Assembly (NCBI GenBank): GCA_964572965.1 | Contig: CAZNHL010000029.1 | Coordinates: 1 to 47,807 of the forward strand | Length of the DNA stretch: 47,807 nucleotides | Direction: 5' to 3' | Origin: CAZNHL01 sp964572965 | GTDB lineage: Bacteria; Bacteroidota; Bacteroidia; Cytophagales; UBA9547 | Shown: positions 9,801 through 21,400 of the stretch, one piece after another | Layout: the number at the start of each line of letters is the position of its first letter | How positions within the stretch are numbered: position 1 is the stretch's first letter | The notes under the pieces: model-generated | Told to the model about the DNA's origin: nothing | The model's input: the letters and a program-made list of their open reading frames with translations, nothing else | Databases searched by the model: none | Position numbers and translations under genes: made by a program

Positions 9801-10676
9801 CTGACCATTAATAATCTCATAAGCTGTTACCTGCCATGCATACACATTCCCTTCTTCCAGCTGCAGTTCGGCAGGAGTATAAATAAAAGTCGGGAAATCA
9901 AGGTCTTTAGCCTCTACTAATGCCGGCAAAGTCACATTCATCGCATCATAAGGGTTACGATCGACCGGCATAACTTTGATAAGCCTGAATTTGTATTTGA
10001 TCTGCTGCGCAGATGAATAAACAATATGGCGAGGTGTCCAGTTAAAGAAGAGGTTCTGATTAATCATCTGCAGATCAAAAACCTGTCCTGTTGCAGGCAT
10101 AGCCAGCATTGGTGGATCAAAAAGACTAACAGTAGTAATCACAAAATCAGTCAGTGCATTTGAAACTACAATATTGTTGGTAGCTCCCGGCACATATAAG
10201 CGTTCATCATATGCTTCAAATGACAATGTGTACACCCCTTCCGGCAATTTTGTAACCGGACCTTTAGATGAAGTAGTATTATTAACAGAAAAAAGGTCCT
10301 GTAGTTCGATACTGTTCAGAAATGCAGCCTGTCCTCCATCAAGTGTTAAGACAATACCATTCGTACTTGTGATACTGACGTTACTGCTACTGAGCTTGAA
10401 TTTCAATCTGATTTTATAGTCCTGCTTCTGTAAATCTGACAGATAAACCCTCACATTAAGATTTGAAGGATCGGTATAATCAGACAGGAAAACTGGCGCT
10501 GCTTTAATTGTTGGTTGTACCTGTACAGGGTATTGCTGTGCATCGGCAACCTGTGCTACCAATAATGCAAGAGCAAAAAAGACACTTTTGAGCCAGGTAT
10601 TACCTGACACAAAACCAGTAAGCGAATTCAAAAAAACAGCTCTCATAAAACGGCTGCATGTACTTTTCTTAATCAT
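3831..10676 (-). CDS. 2281-aa exported Fn3-repeat protein with zincin-like HEIGH motif, polymorphic-toxin-like architecture
   Basis: N-terminal signal: hydrophobic run LKSVFFALALLVAQVADAQQ near residue 47 (an ATG at 10646 is an alternative start). Order seen: an N-terminal Ig-like region beginning YPVQVQPTIKAAPVFLSDYT that recalls the TANFOR-type N-terminus of Bacteroidota surface proteins; fibronectin III repeats at about residues 310-820; a Gly/Cys-rich region with LQEGDKFKCADYEITVTKLT; a short coiled coil (about 905-955); and at 1305-1316 HEIGHGAYHLEH, followed by NLMDY (Met 1335), which looks like a zinc metallopeptidase helix plus Met-turn. Beta-rich segments follow to the end. The region after NLMDY (KLQWDIIHDPGHVWG, FYLPANSRI) resembles the segment preceding toxin tips in Bacteroidota polymorphic toxins, from memory. 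No T9SS sorting domain; it ends VIVEF. Twelve Ns break residues about 1677-1681, with the frame kept. Proteolytic activity and toxin role are inference. Confidence 0.85.
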   Translation of the reverse strand: MIKKSTCSRFMRAVFLNSLTGFVSGNTWLKSVFFALALLVAQVADAQQYPVQVQPTIKAAPVFLSDYTDPSNLNVRVYLSDLQKQDYKIRLKFKLSSSNVSITSTNGIVLTLDGGQAAFLNSIELQDLFSVNNTTSSKGPVTKLPEGVYTLSFEAYDERLYVPGATNNIVVSNALTDFVITTVSLFDPPMLAMPATGQVFDLQMINQNLFFNWTPRHIVYSSAQQIKYKFRLIKVMPVDRNPYDAMNVTLPALVEAKDLDFPTFIYTPAELQLEEGNVYAWQVTAYEIINGQEISERFKNQGKSEVFTFAVKEDCKVVSGFKKTIINQTVTLSWDQEYSHKEYELTYRPAGTTAAWVPVLTGTTPSATLESINIEPGITYEYRVRAMCKNWTDYGFGGTFKLEPSACPAPEPLIVDNSGPTDMKLSWSAVEPATSYSVYYKKTGETVYSKLDPITGKVEASLAKLATGAYQIRVDAVCDADVGTGKEYDVAYNDNGLLGPCPVPRPFKLIAQRVKGDTATLAWSSSNIVHDGYSITYWHKDSVDRKYTVTSTHPSVTAYKVFDDKLYVYQLTYKCGTKITTTPEGMFRIDASDGGVVTNPKTADCFPPAVLQGEARSTTSALFEWSKVSGADEYQLYYTKVGSKKFEPFNTTSKSAKISPLAESSQYKFVVRCRCGNQYSIYSDTALVDLGKGKTNANCDSSAYFRSDKQLTTEIRLYWKFDEKHTGYKLTYREADQSPSEEYTEVFADIVAFKKDHLVATGDTARYTFNNLRPGTAYIFKLQALCGTDEAMRNAPYTVSTLQDAKSGGGCGGAMLCDKTNKAPLTTLQEGDKFKCADYEITVTKLTASTPSSGTYSGTGTMPMPIVGISDFATVSVSFQDVKINAAPTTCVYEGTVNIDSINASLLPTDVRNQVKDLASQIHNTIDQANAAIAEVQNALTEAQKANQQAIDYFQGGGNTGKVKSGGLGENVVGGTIPEGTRSAPVTSNSVTIGGETVRVSSFPTLVSDKDGNIFQVTSGGTVTNVGKYDDKFATVPAVELSSGSVVFSENRQARYDFDAYIPAFSASPQLTKSYELISGNYYVPAKLLLPGETDVVTATVTGYIASKIKFANGKGAVFNSVPNGNTFTITIPGGPADDAQEVYAWYIDGSTKKVVGKLLVPSYAPQQKQVVIIPVGKASINKAKYESALNDAYKRVGITYTVTVDESFKNNKDWDLDGDGLVQVKGSKVLSNDYQGEEAEMIKAYVSSKGGESAINGATAYFLALYEASNLDDGLLGKMPAEEQFGFLYVGGASDEGLNRTLAHEIGHGAYHLEHSFISIYLGKDSKGLTPNLMDYTTTLVGPEKVTPNQLWKLQWDIIHDPGHVWGILKKDKDAQAVYVKDYSAIEKKGITSSSAGFYFSFSGIPFYLPANSRIVATLKCGPVVAFELQNGDKYDLYSARFSQGIFQGYASATTTYNPTNTFNEATDAINVVLDFLKPETNAAGDETQVPVMAMFQSGRLKQMNPNNVNGDNSMLSYRLLASEKDVKSWTPLALKSFNEQTSGPWENRFFTLPKVANDQCLDYRKSVLDYSLKGQFGGIMVDYTFNKLDGVKNYKGLASSDYINKYIIGGTASLDPSHKSILYVTYEGKDYHTYENIYIKEPEVDITRSRYSFQLKGADTPLAVDWEMIPSSYIXXXXXTPSTKNRDINPVIYNGTLKKGRNRIDAVSGENAYSGYAIIASMHILYLSNVAKDPNVLQQVYPAQDNTGNYNISIGAGEDIFVNYITTIPNDYPDNAKTETNVIVYRENITSSGTSVLSEVYNAGYGTDGSFSTSRGIGSATATTIEYATFFVKLVHKSTGEELAVRKIKVKIIPKETLTKIRITDQTSTCAFDKYTSRYAENGKKLYIVVSPLCDHPDVVGAVTRDKKYFDFELTTDKGNKSNLPVTWSFKNEYLKDMSNYTLRDFNLSRSKFTSMKISDNVTTDLSKLVPWTATPTSFFIGKYIKIKTKGVLESIFATDGPNLTLTATASLFDQEKVGNIVFVHNVKNAFEFSFDDLEVSDSHKASEIAAMKKFPDMISKIGKKLLKMPVLFKDDDKIEIKVGSLKPSYASYYCEKAASRLYEKRTEYSIKYADASLKVTKVINLLDYSPPALQSVIMGIDFLGVEINVGAKIDAALGLNFAYSQTYIDDLGDAADGPLSTNSEEVPKFTATPSFSLILTPEMSIKTAGYSIIASGKTEGKFELPLNYNPAKAEFSGKWVIKPVTFEPKLELKKGTKVYFYESALFNLTSDEYVIVEF
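5636..5647. other. Assembly gap (12 N) inside the 2281-aa gene
   Basis: Twelve undetermined bases. The reading frame is the same on both sides, so either the gap length is right or the true length is a multiple of three different from 12; the residues there (about 1677-1681) are unknown. Confidence 0.99.
6729..6764 (-). other. Zincin-type HExxH motif in the 2281-aa protein
   Basis: Codons 1305-1316 read HEIGHGAYHLEH. His 1305, Glu 1306 and His 1309 fit HExxH; candidate third ligands are His 1313, Glu 1315 or His 1316. The spacing does not match the metzincin HExxHxxGxxH exactly. NLMDY about 20 residues later would serve as a Met-turn. Confidence 0.6.
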
Positions 10677-10724
10677 TCTCTGAAGAATTATATCGTCAAT
10701 ATTGTTATTCTGCCGAAACCCTTA

Positions 10725-12425
10725 TTAGAAGGAGAAATTATATCCCAGCATACCTATAAATTCGTTAAATGCGGTGTTATAGCGCCCCAAAGTCGCTTCC
10801 CCTATTTTAGCACGACCTGAATATCTGAGACTCGCACTTAAAGCATGTTTTCTGGCCACTCTCAATGAATAAGAGTTGGTAACAGAATAAAGCCTTGCCG
10901 TCAAAACTCCTTTTTCATAATTCTGATTGCCATTCAGGCCAAGTGAAATTCTTAGTTTTTTATTAAACACCGGAAGTGCGCCAGTAACGCCTAAACCAAT
11001 AAATGTACTATTGCCCTGATCGTACTGTATCTGGTTTGCATTGGTATTTACCCCAAGATTCAAACCTGACCTTTTCCAGACCTGATTAAATACCAGGCCT
11101 GCATTAACCATTTCATTCCCCTGTGCATTCCCTCCTTGTTTTGAAGCTGCTTTCTGCATGGATGAGTTCATGCTTATTGTTCTTCCCACATAATCACTTT
11201 CCGAAATTTTATATGATACAGAACCATTCAAGGTTTGGGAAATCTGTATATAGTTCAGGGTATCTATTCTGTCATATGGAGTGTTCTGGAGGAATCTCAC
11301 ATCGACCGGCTTGACATTAGTATAACTATTAAAGTTTGAATATGACAAATTCAAATTCAGGCGTTTAGTTATATTCCAACCTAAATTTACCGAGCCAACA
11401 ATTCTTTTCATTTTTGACGCTTTCTTATTGTCAAGGTCATCACGTTGTACCCCTCCGTTAGCGCTTAAAGTGATCTTTTTCTTGAGCAATGATGTACCGG
11501 CATTCAAGGTTACATTTTCCAGATCATTATTGAAATAATATGCACCCAGGGTTCTGTATTGAGGATCTATCCTTTCATACCCTGCACCCAAGGTCATAAA
11601 TGTAAAGTCATAGGAGAGGTTTGCTTTTACAGCATTATAAACTACAGTAGAGCTTTTCCAGGGAATAAAATAAACACTAGAAGAGATCCCTTCATTCTTT
11701 TTTACTGATTCAGCAGAAAGGTCGCTGGTCCAGGCCGACCGTGCTCCTTCCATTTGCAACACCAGTTTTTTGTAAAGTTGCTTTTTAAAAGAAAGGCTCC
11801 ACACCATGTTCTCCTGAGCATTGAGACCTATCGATTTTGGAGGTGTTTTAATGGAGTTCTGATCGTCTTTTGCATAGAAACCTACTAAAGCAATTTCATC
11901 CCCGTCTTTTTTGTAGCCGATTTTCACACCTGCACCATAACGCTGATAAGCAGGCAACGCATTTGCATTTGTACTATCATATTCAACGGCTTTCAATAAA
12001 CGGCCGCCCATAGCAGCTATATTTAAAGCGCTGCCACGATACTCAACACCACCACCCAAAAAGTTGTGCCCGCTTAGTGTATAAGGAGAAAAAGACAGGT
12101 TCCTGTAACCGGCATGAAAAGTCCATTTCTTGTAAGTCGGACTAAGCCCTACTATATTAAATGGCTGGGTATATGAATAATTCTGGTTTGAAAATGAGAA
12201 TGTAAACGGCAATGAAAAGCCATAGACATTAATATTGACATTACCGGAAAGTACATATGAATAAGGGTTCATACGATTCGCAATTCCATCCGAAGCATAA
12301 AAGTTGTTATTGAAGCCAACACCTCCGCTTACTTTAACTCCCTTCTTTTTCCCTATCTGGTCAAGTTGCTGTGCCTGCCCTATTGTACCTACCAGACACA
12401 GCAACAATACTATATAATTTTTCAT
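10725..12425 (-). CDS. Outer-membrane beta-barrel protein, fourth gene of the giant operon
   Basis: I chose the ATG at 12425 because it starts a clean signal peptide (MKNYIVLLLCLVGTIGQAQQ); an upstream in-frame ATG at 12455 would put ten polar residues in front of it. The mature protein (about 545 aa) is built of alternating hydrophobic/polar strands with aromatic girdles (NRMNPYSYVLSGNVNINVYG, RIVGSVNLGWNITKRLNLNL) and ends EFIGMLGYNFSF, with a C-terminal phenylalanine as expected for a BAM substrate. About 26 strands could be drawn, but I did not count them rigorously. It lies 54 bp after the 5325-aa gene and 48 bp before the 2281-aa gene. It is larger than PorP/SprF barrels (about 300 aa) and shows no plug domain, so it is not a TonB-dependent receptor. 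By position it may anchor or export the partner proteins; this is inference. Confidence 0.85.
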   Translation of the reverse strand: MKNYIVLLLCLVGTIGQAQQLDQIGKKKGVKVSGGVGFNNNFYASDGIANRMNPYSYVLSGNVNINVYGFSLPFTFSFSNQNYSYTQPFNIVGLSPTYKKWTFHAGYRNLSFSPYTLSGHNFLGGGVEYRGSALNIAAMGGRLLKAVEYDSTNANALPAYQRYGAGVKIGYKKDGDEIALVGFYAKDDQNSIKTPPKSIGLNAQENMVWSLSFKKQLYKKLVLQMEGARSAWTSDLSAESVKKNEGISSSVYFIPWKSSTVVYNAVKANLSYDFTFMTLGAGYERIDPQYRTLGAYYFNNDLENVTLNAGTSLLKKKITLSANGGVQRDDLDNKKASKMKRIVGSVNLGWNITKRLNLNLSYSNFNSYTNVKPVDVRFLQNTPYDRIDTLNYIQISQTLNGSVSYKISESDYVGRTISMNSSMQKAASKQGGNAQGNEMVNAGLVFNQVWKRSGLNLGVNTNANQIQYDQGNSTFIGLGVTGALPVFNKKLRISLGLNGNQNYEKGVLTARLYSVTNSYSLRVARKHALSASLRYSGRAKIGEATLGRYNTAFNEFIGMLGYNFSF

Positions 12426-12479
12426 AAAAACTTGAAACGTTCCCCAAACCATCAAATGGCAAAAGGTATTAAAGATGGT

Positions 12480-15400
12480 TTAGTGAACTAAAATTTTAAA
12501 TACAATTACCTGCTCGTTGGTTGTCAGTTTTGCTACATAGAAAGTAGCATCCCCCATGAATAAATAATCAGGTAAAGGGACATTATAAGCCGTTCGGCCT
12601 GACAATTCTTTTTGATAGAGTGAAACGCCTGTAGCATTCAGTATCTCAAGCTGAACAGCATCTTTTGAAGCTACTTTAATCAAGGCATTTATATCATCAG
12701 AGCTTCCTACAGGGTTTGGATATACTACAAATGATTCAACCTCTCCTGCTACAAAATATGGTTTCTTATCATCAGGGTTTTTCGGTCCGGCATTCAGCGT
12801 CTTATCCATTTGCACAAAACAACCATCTCTGTACGATTTTTGAGTAACAGTGAATTGCCCTGAATCAGGTAACACAAACTGTACATATCTTCCTTTTGGA
12901 TAAGTCACGCCATCGTCACCGACAAAGTTGTCGTCATTATTACCTGAAGCTATAATTGTAACACCTGCTGAAGTAGCCCACTGGTATGATGTAGGGGCAG
13001 GCATAGACACGTCAACCATAACAATGGTATCGTTAGCATAAACAGTATTGCTAACAATAAAGTCAGGATTGTTTGGCCGCGGTTTAAAGGTGACTTTGGT
13101 GTTTTGTATTAATTCACAATTTTCATCATCCTTTATAGAAAGCTTCACTCCTGTTGCACTGGTATCTTTGAAAGAAATTATTTTACCATCTTTAGGATCT
13201 TTCCATTCATTGGCTGTCCAGGTATAAATCAAACCTTCTGCACCGCCTAAACGACCGTCAAGGTAGAATAGTGGTCCCGGACAAGGCTTATATTCTTCTT
13301 CCAGTATTTTCACATTTACAGTGCCTTTTTCCATCAATTCAACCAAGTCACACAATAGTGAATTGGTTTTCTTGCTATCACTGAATTGAGAAGAAAGCGT
13401 TACATTGTGTGTCTGTGCCAGGAAGTAATTCTTCTTTCCATAATCGAAGAATGCTCTTGGTACATTTAGTGTCCAATCACCAGATGCATTAGAATACGTT
13501 TCATTTACATAAGCAAGCGACTGGCTGGTATCTGCGGCAGCCACAAATACTTCCACAATTGAACTGGCAAGAGCCTTCCCTTTCAATTCAACATATTGAG
13601 TATCTATCAATCTTCCTGAAGTAACTTCCGGCCTTGCATAAGCGCTATTCGACTCTAAAGGAGTAGCAATATTAAGGTTGATAGCCATATCCTTCACTTT
13701 TACCGAATGAATAATATTTCTATGCATCTTAATATTTCCGGACTTCCAAAGCTCTATACCGGATTTGTCATAGTTTACAATCACATTATCTGATGCTTCA
13801 CTACTATTGCATGCTTCAAGATGAATACCTATTGAGTCTAAACCATATACTACAGTCTTTGTTGAATCCGTTCCGATAAAGTTTTCGCTGATCACATCTC
13901 CGAAAGAACCTTTAGCATAAATCGCCACTTTCTTTGTTCCGACAATTTCATTGTTGATAAGAGAATTACGCGATGGTTGTCCTCCTGCTGAAGCAACGAG
14001 AGAGATACCTCTGATGTCAGGACTATACCCTCCTGTAGCAGTCGAATCCAAACCTATTCTGTTTTTATAAACAAAGTTAAAAGCTGAATTACCGGTAATT
14101 GTTACCGCTGCTGATACTGTCTCGTCATTTGCCGACGGTTTCACAAAAGCGATCCTGTTATTTCTGATTGACTGACTTGCTGTATTGCTGATCAAGAAAC
14201 CGTTTCCAACAACAGGACTGTTTTCTTCTCCAAGTACGTTTTTATAGAAGAGATTATCTCCTCCTGCTTTTTCTGTCAGAACCGCAGCTTTTGAACTTTT
14301 CCGGATTTTGCTTTTCTCAAACTGGTTTAGCTTGGCACCGTCAGAAACAACCACACCATACACTGTACTGTCAATGACACTACCTGTAATAATATTTCCT
14401 TCTCCGGTTTTAGTAAGTAACAAACCTGTATGGTAGTTGGAAACTGTAATCCTTTTCAGGACACTTTCTACTCCTTCTATATAAATTGCAGTATCCTGCA
14501 CCCTTGCTGCGCCACTTGTAAAGAAATGCAGTCCTTCAATGTTGTTTTTATTGTTACTCAGCAGTAACCCTTTTTTAGCATTCAGGAAACTGATGTTTTT
14601 AACTTTACATGAATCGGTTTCTTTTACAATTTCAAGACCGAAACCTTCATCAACCAAAGTAGCATCTACAATAATTCTCTGATCTTTGCCTACACCACTG
14701 CCTAACTGAGTATTACCATCCATTATAAAGCCCTGGTATGCTTCAACCGGCGCCAAAGCAGAATCCAAACGGATTTTATAAGGGCCTGGCTGGAATACTG
14801 CAGCGTCTATCTGATAAATCACCTTTGTTTTCACATCAGATGAATTTACCTGCAGAACAGCATCTCTCAATGAGTTACTTCCATTGTCATAGGTATTTCT
14901 TACATAGACAATATTTACCAAAGGCGGTACGTGTAATACGCTTGATGTGCGGGAAGTATTACTATCCGGTTTAATAGCCACTGCTACAAAATGATACCAG
15001 GTAGAATCATCATTTTTATACTCTTCCCTCGGAACTCTGATTTCCCAAAGTCCATTTTGATCTGTAATAGTTGAAACAATGTATTTATTCATGGTTCCAA
15101 CTGTTGAGTCAGAGAAGAATACCTCAATCTTATCATTGGGTTCAGCCTTCCCTTGAACAAATAAACCTTTACGCTCTGTTTTAGACGGCGACTTAACTGA
15201 TCCTAATAAATCTGTAGGATGCTGCTTACCAAAGTTAGATACTTTTGTCTGATCATTTCGATGGATGTTTATACACCATACAGAGTCTGATTCTGTTCTT
15301 GGATAACGTACATTTGTAACAACGTTTCTTGATACCAGTACTTTTGCAGAAGCTACCAGGTTGAATGCATCGGCAGGTGCACTGTATACGTTGTTCTCAA

Positions 15401-18400
15401 CAATACTTATCTTTTCAGATTTGTTCACCAGAATCGAGTGGTTTTGCGGGCCTGTAAAGGTATTGTTCACCACATTACCATGCCTTGCTTCTTCTATAAT
15501 CAGATAAGTATCTGATTTTTTATTGAACTTATTATCCGATATATCAAAGCCATCTGAATTCTTAACTTCTACAGGTTTATAGGCAGAGTCACAGTTAAAT
15601 GTATTGCCTTTCAATCCACCCTTCACGTTATGCCAGACTACAGCCTGCTGCGTTTTTATTTTGGAATTAAACTGGTTGTTAGCGGCATTAATAACAGTGG
15701 CATTATTTACATCAAGAGCTGTAGTAATACCCTGATCGCTTGTACCAAACGTACTACCCGTTACTGAAATACTATCACTATTATTAATGCTTACTCCTGT
15801 TTTTAATCTATCAAAACTACTGTTGCTGATTGCTATCAACTTGGCTCCCGGCATTATGGTAACCCCGGTTGATGCCATTTTAGCAGATGTTGTATCTAAT
15901 GCATTTACATTGAAGCTAGCATTTGACACAATTAATTTAGTTGCAGTCGGCTCAACAATCAAAGCACTATTAGCATTACCACGGAAATTAAACCCGTTTA
16001 CCTTAATACTATCAGCTACTACTTTTATCCCGTTTTTGAAATTCCTTACTGTAAGGTTCTCAAAAACCGACAATGGTTTTAGTTCAGCAGGGAGTACCCA
16101 ACCTAAAGTATCTGCATTTTTAGGTGCTCCAAGCTTAATACCATCTATGACAGCAACTGACTGATCGGTGATCATGTTTTTACCATTGAAAGTAATCCCG
16201 TAAGTATTTTTGACAGGCAGCATGGTTGCTCTTAACGGAACCATTTTTTCTCCATACTGATCAACCCTGAAATAAATACCCACCGGGTTCTGCTGCCCAT
16301 TTGCACATTTCACTGCCATTCTCAATGAATTGGCCATTGGGTAATCATTATCAGCAACATCTGTCAACTTCGTCACAAAACAATCTCCTGCCATATATAA
16401 ATCACTCAGCGGAGAAGTATTCATCTGGTCATTTGTTGCTGTAGCAGTAAGATAAATTGTTGTATAAGGCTTAACTTTCCCCGTTGTATCAAGATCTATA
16501 GCCCACGTACCGTCAGCAGCTGAAAGTACACTTCCCATAAATACCCTTGCTTCTTCATAACCTCCATCACCATTATACACATGAACGGAGTCTAATGAAC
16601 CTAATGTAGTAGTACCTGTTAAATGCAGTTTGCCGCTTAGCCACTGATGGCTCGTGATCGTAGGTTTAACCTTCTCTTCATTACCTTTATTAATCAGGCT
16701 GATTGCCCTTGCCGATGGTTTACCGGCACTGGTGTCATTCTCATAGAACTGATTATAAGTAATCAGGTTGCCAACACCGGTATCAATTACAATACCTCCT
16801 TTTTTATTATGGAAAATATAGTTGTAATCTGACTTAACCGGAGAGCCTCCGATTCTATTATTAGACGAAGAAATGTGTATACCTTCTCCTTCACTGTAAT
16901 CCTGTGAAGCAGCGTAAGAAGCGCCTATGTAGTTCTTGATCAAAACAGAATTATCAGAACCTTTTCCTACAATAATACCGCACTTCGTTATATGAGAAAT
17001 GTAATTCGATCTGAATATTGTATTTGTAGAGCCCAATGCAGAAATACCTACATTGACAGAATCCATTGTATTGGAATATACTTGAGAAGCCTTGCAATCA
17101 CGTAGATTAATGACTGCATTTCTTACTTGTTTCGGTTTAGTATTACTTACCTGAACGCTGTCAGAATTACTAATAACAATTCCGTTTAAAGTACCATTAA
17201 CAACGTTACTGTATACTTTAATTAAAAGGGTCTTATCTACATATATTGCTTCATTACTTACAAAGTTATTTGCATTATCCCTTGTACCGATAACATTAGC
17301 AAATATGCTTGACCTCTCACCTTCATTCAGATAAATAGCCTGATAAGCATTTGTGATCGTATCCTGGTAAATCTGTGTGAAAGACGTTTTATCCAGTTTA
17401 ATACCTATTGCTGATGTGTTATTGTCAGCACTGATGTTATTGTGCCCTATTCTCAAAGCATTTGCTTTTGAGTAGATACCAAATTTACCAAAGCCATGGA
17501 TCTTGTTTCGTTCAATGGTAGTATAGTCACCATCTGCCAGCATCAAAGCATAATCAGCTGATGATGATGTAGTAATCTTATTATTAACGATGTTACCCAA
17601 CAGATGTCCTTTTCCAACATATGAAATAGCCGCTTTGGTAAAGCCAACAAATTCGTTGTCTTTAAACTCTGTAGATATCGACCTGGTCACTGCGAGAGAT
17701 GTATCATAACCAACAACCCTGATACCATACACATTAAACTGATCCGTTGCTTTTGAAGTTAATCCGAAAGTTTGGGATGCACTTGATTCGAGCTGAATTT
17801 TAGGGCTTCCTGTAACATAGCCGGGCTGCGACGTCGCATCAATAATTAACAGAGGTGTTGAAATAACCGGCAGGTTTGATGTCGGCTGAATCTGCGCCAG
17901 GCTCGTACCCGGTATTTCAAACTGAATCAGGTTACAGAACTGATTATTGGCTTTTTCAATAGCATCTCTGAAAGAACCTTCGCCTATATCATCTTTATTA
18001 ATTACTTTACACACTTTCAGGTCTGTGTTGAAAGTATTAGATGCTTCAGATGTTCTGCCCGAAGTTCTGCTTGTTGCTCTGAAGAAGTAGTTCTTTGCAT
18101 CATTTGCAGGTACTGCCATTTCATAAACCCATAAACCAGATGTATCCGGCGTAATATCTGCCAGGAAACTTGCGAGATCACTTTTTACAGCATTTGAAAG
18201 GAACAGCTCTACTTTATCATCTATTTCTGTTCTTCCCGTCAAAAACAGCTTATCGTCATGATAAGTACTTTTAATGATAACCGGCGCTTTTTTCTCCTGA
18301 TTTGACTTAGAAGCTGTTCCAAGGTTCAAATCGATAGGTTTACTGCCTGATGTTAATCCGGCAATTGTATTGCGGCTCATAATGATATTGTCTGACGATA

Positions 18401-21400
18401 CCAGATCAATACCTTTCGCTGTAACTTCTGTCAGCTGATTTGATACTACATTTCCGGAATTACATGAAGTCAGTTTAAGTCCGGTTAAACCTATTCCAAT
18501 CTTATTATTCGTGAAGCTGAAATTATTTACATTATTCAGGTTTACTACAGGTTGTGCATTGTCGTTTCCTTTAATATCATTGCCTGATATATTTCCGGCT
18601 GCATTTCTGATATATAGTGGCACTCCATTATATGTTGCAGCAACTCCCGAAGTTGCCGGAGTGATGTTCCTTAGCGTATTATTTGTTACTACAAGACTTG
18701 CCGCATTTTCTACTACTATACCATAGCCGGCAATAGTTCCTGACTGGCCGCCCTTATTAACTCCTATTGTATTTCCGTTAATCACCGCAGCCCCTTGCAA
18801 TGAGCTGATAGCTGTCTGCCCTCCGGAAAAATAGTTATTGGTAATCGTATTTGTTGAACCTGCAGCAGCATTGATTTTCACTGCATCTGTATTATTCACA
18901 AACTGATTAGAGTCAATAACTGCATTATTACCAGTACCATTCAGCGCAGTAACAAAGCTATCAAACGTCAGGTTCTTAATTTCAAATCCCTGACTAGCCC
19001 ATGTAAAGGCATCATATGCTTTCGTTTGAGCCTTTACAGCCACCGGTATCTGGTATGGGTTAATTTTTACGCCATACTTATTATCAACTACTAATCCCGG
19101 ACTTGCCAACACAATTTCGTTACTGGTTGCTGTAGGCAATATGAATCTCACCAAAGCTCCTATTCCTTGCGTACCCGCGTTGTTCACACAATTGACAGCT
19201 TCTCTAAGTGTTCCTTTTCCGGCATTCAATACATTCGTTACATAGCAAACCTCAGTAAAGTTACCTACTCTTACCGGCTGCGATAATTGTGACGTATTAC
19301 CAGTACCATCTGTAGCTGTTGCAACAAAATAGCTGTTTTCATTAGTCTTAATAAAGCTTGCAGGAATAGTTGCGGTCCAGACTCCGGAAGTATTAGCTGT
19401 TACTTCCGTTGCATAACCAAAAGCCTGTTCTGCAATATAACTTGTACTCGCAAAAACCTGAACGCGGTCGCCTGCCGGAGCAGAACCACTCACCGTTGCC
19501 ACTCCACCAACTAAAGTACCGGTGAGGTTGGTTGGTTTACTATGTATATTATTACCGTTATTCACTAAAGAAATAGACAAAAGAGTATTGTCATAAATAC
19601 TGTTGTAAAGCAACTGATTACCCTTACCTGCTGACACCAGTATACCCGCCTTATTAGCATTCACAATCTTATTACCGGCGTTGAGAGCTCCTATGCTGTT
19701 ATTGTTCCCGGATATATACAATGCAGTATCGGCAAAATAAGACGAAGAACCATTTAAGAAAGTGTTAAGCCCGGAAGATACCAACCTGTTATTGTCACCT
19801 TCGACCCGAACCGGCTGTACCGTTTTTACGATATCCAGTCTTTGGAACTGATTGTAATGCCCTTTAACCAGTAAGCCTCTTCTGAAGTCGGTAAGGCCTA
19901 AATTATTAATAGTTATACCTTCTCCAACAGCTGTAAATCCATTAAATGCAGAAGTACCTTTTACAAAAATCTGAGGAGTTGCCCCGCCTGTTTTTCCGTT
20001 GATCGTAACCGGAACAGAAAGATCCCTGATGGCCGACTGCAAAACAATAGTATCAGGTGTATTGATGTTAAAATTGATCACAAGGCAAGACCCTGCATGA
20101 GCAGAATCTACTTTTGCTCTTAATGAGCCATCTCCATGATCATTTTTATTTTCAACGACACAGATACAATTGAAACAACCTGTAAGGTATGGATCAGATA
20201 ACTCTGATGTGTTGAGTCCGGTGGTTAAAGTATTGACAAAATAGTTTTTAGTATTAGGGTTGAAAAGCGCTCCTTCTTTTACATTAAGTTCCCATACACC
20301 ATTAGCATCTGTCTTGGCTGACCCTGCATAAATAAGGGCTTGTTGTTTTATATTATTATTTACAAAAATTTCAACAGTGTCATTGGCAATACCTGTTCCT
20401 CTTAGAACAATACCATTCGCTGATCTTTTATACAGGCTGAATGCACCAGGTTTTTTTGCTGCATTACCGGCAGGCAATGACGTATAGTGAAGGTCTATTG
20501 CACTGATTGTCTGATTAATATTGGTAATAGTATTTTTAGAAAGCTTGTTATTGTTTCCTTTCACATAAATACCCTGTTTACCATTATTGCTGATATTGTT
20601 ACTAATAACACCTGTATTTGTTTCTACATAAACACCGTAATCAGCATTGTTTGCAACATTATTGCTCACAACAGTGGTACCTATACCACCGGCTGCAACA
20701 TAAATACCTGACTTAGCATTAGCAGTAATGTCCTTGTTTTTATTCGCTCCTACAAAATTATTGCTGATGTACTGATCTTTGGCTTCAATTAAAATACCAT
20801 TCTGGTTATTATAGCCTATCGTATTCTGCTTTATAATTGTACTGTCAGCATTGGCTCCAATATGAAGACCGTTTTGCATATTGGCAATGTTTATACCATT
20901 ACTGCGTACTCCAACAAAGTTGGAATCGACAATATTTTTAGATGCGCCGTCAATGAATATTCCGTCTTTTGAAGACAGGCCAATGGTATTACCTTTAACA
21001 GTATTGATTTTTGAATTTGTGTATATATATACGCCTTGTTCTGAGCTATTCAGAATTTCATTGGAATAAATATGATTCAATGTAGATCTGCTATAAATAC
21101 CAACGCCTATTCTCGAATCTGAAATAGTATTTTTCTGAATTGTATTTCTAGTAGCATCTGCAACAAGTACAATACCGTTACCTGATGACTGAATAATGTT
21201 ACCTGTAATTGTATTGCCTTTGGTATTATTATTGAGTTCAACAGCTGATATAGCATTGTCTATAAAAGTATTCTTTTCAACAACGACATTGCCAACTAAA
21301 GTTAATAACGACACCGCATTCTGGAATTTTGTAAAAGTAAGACCAGAGATTTTTGTATTTGCCTGATTGTGATCAATTTTTAACGCATTTACACTGTAAA

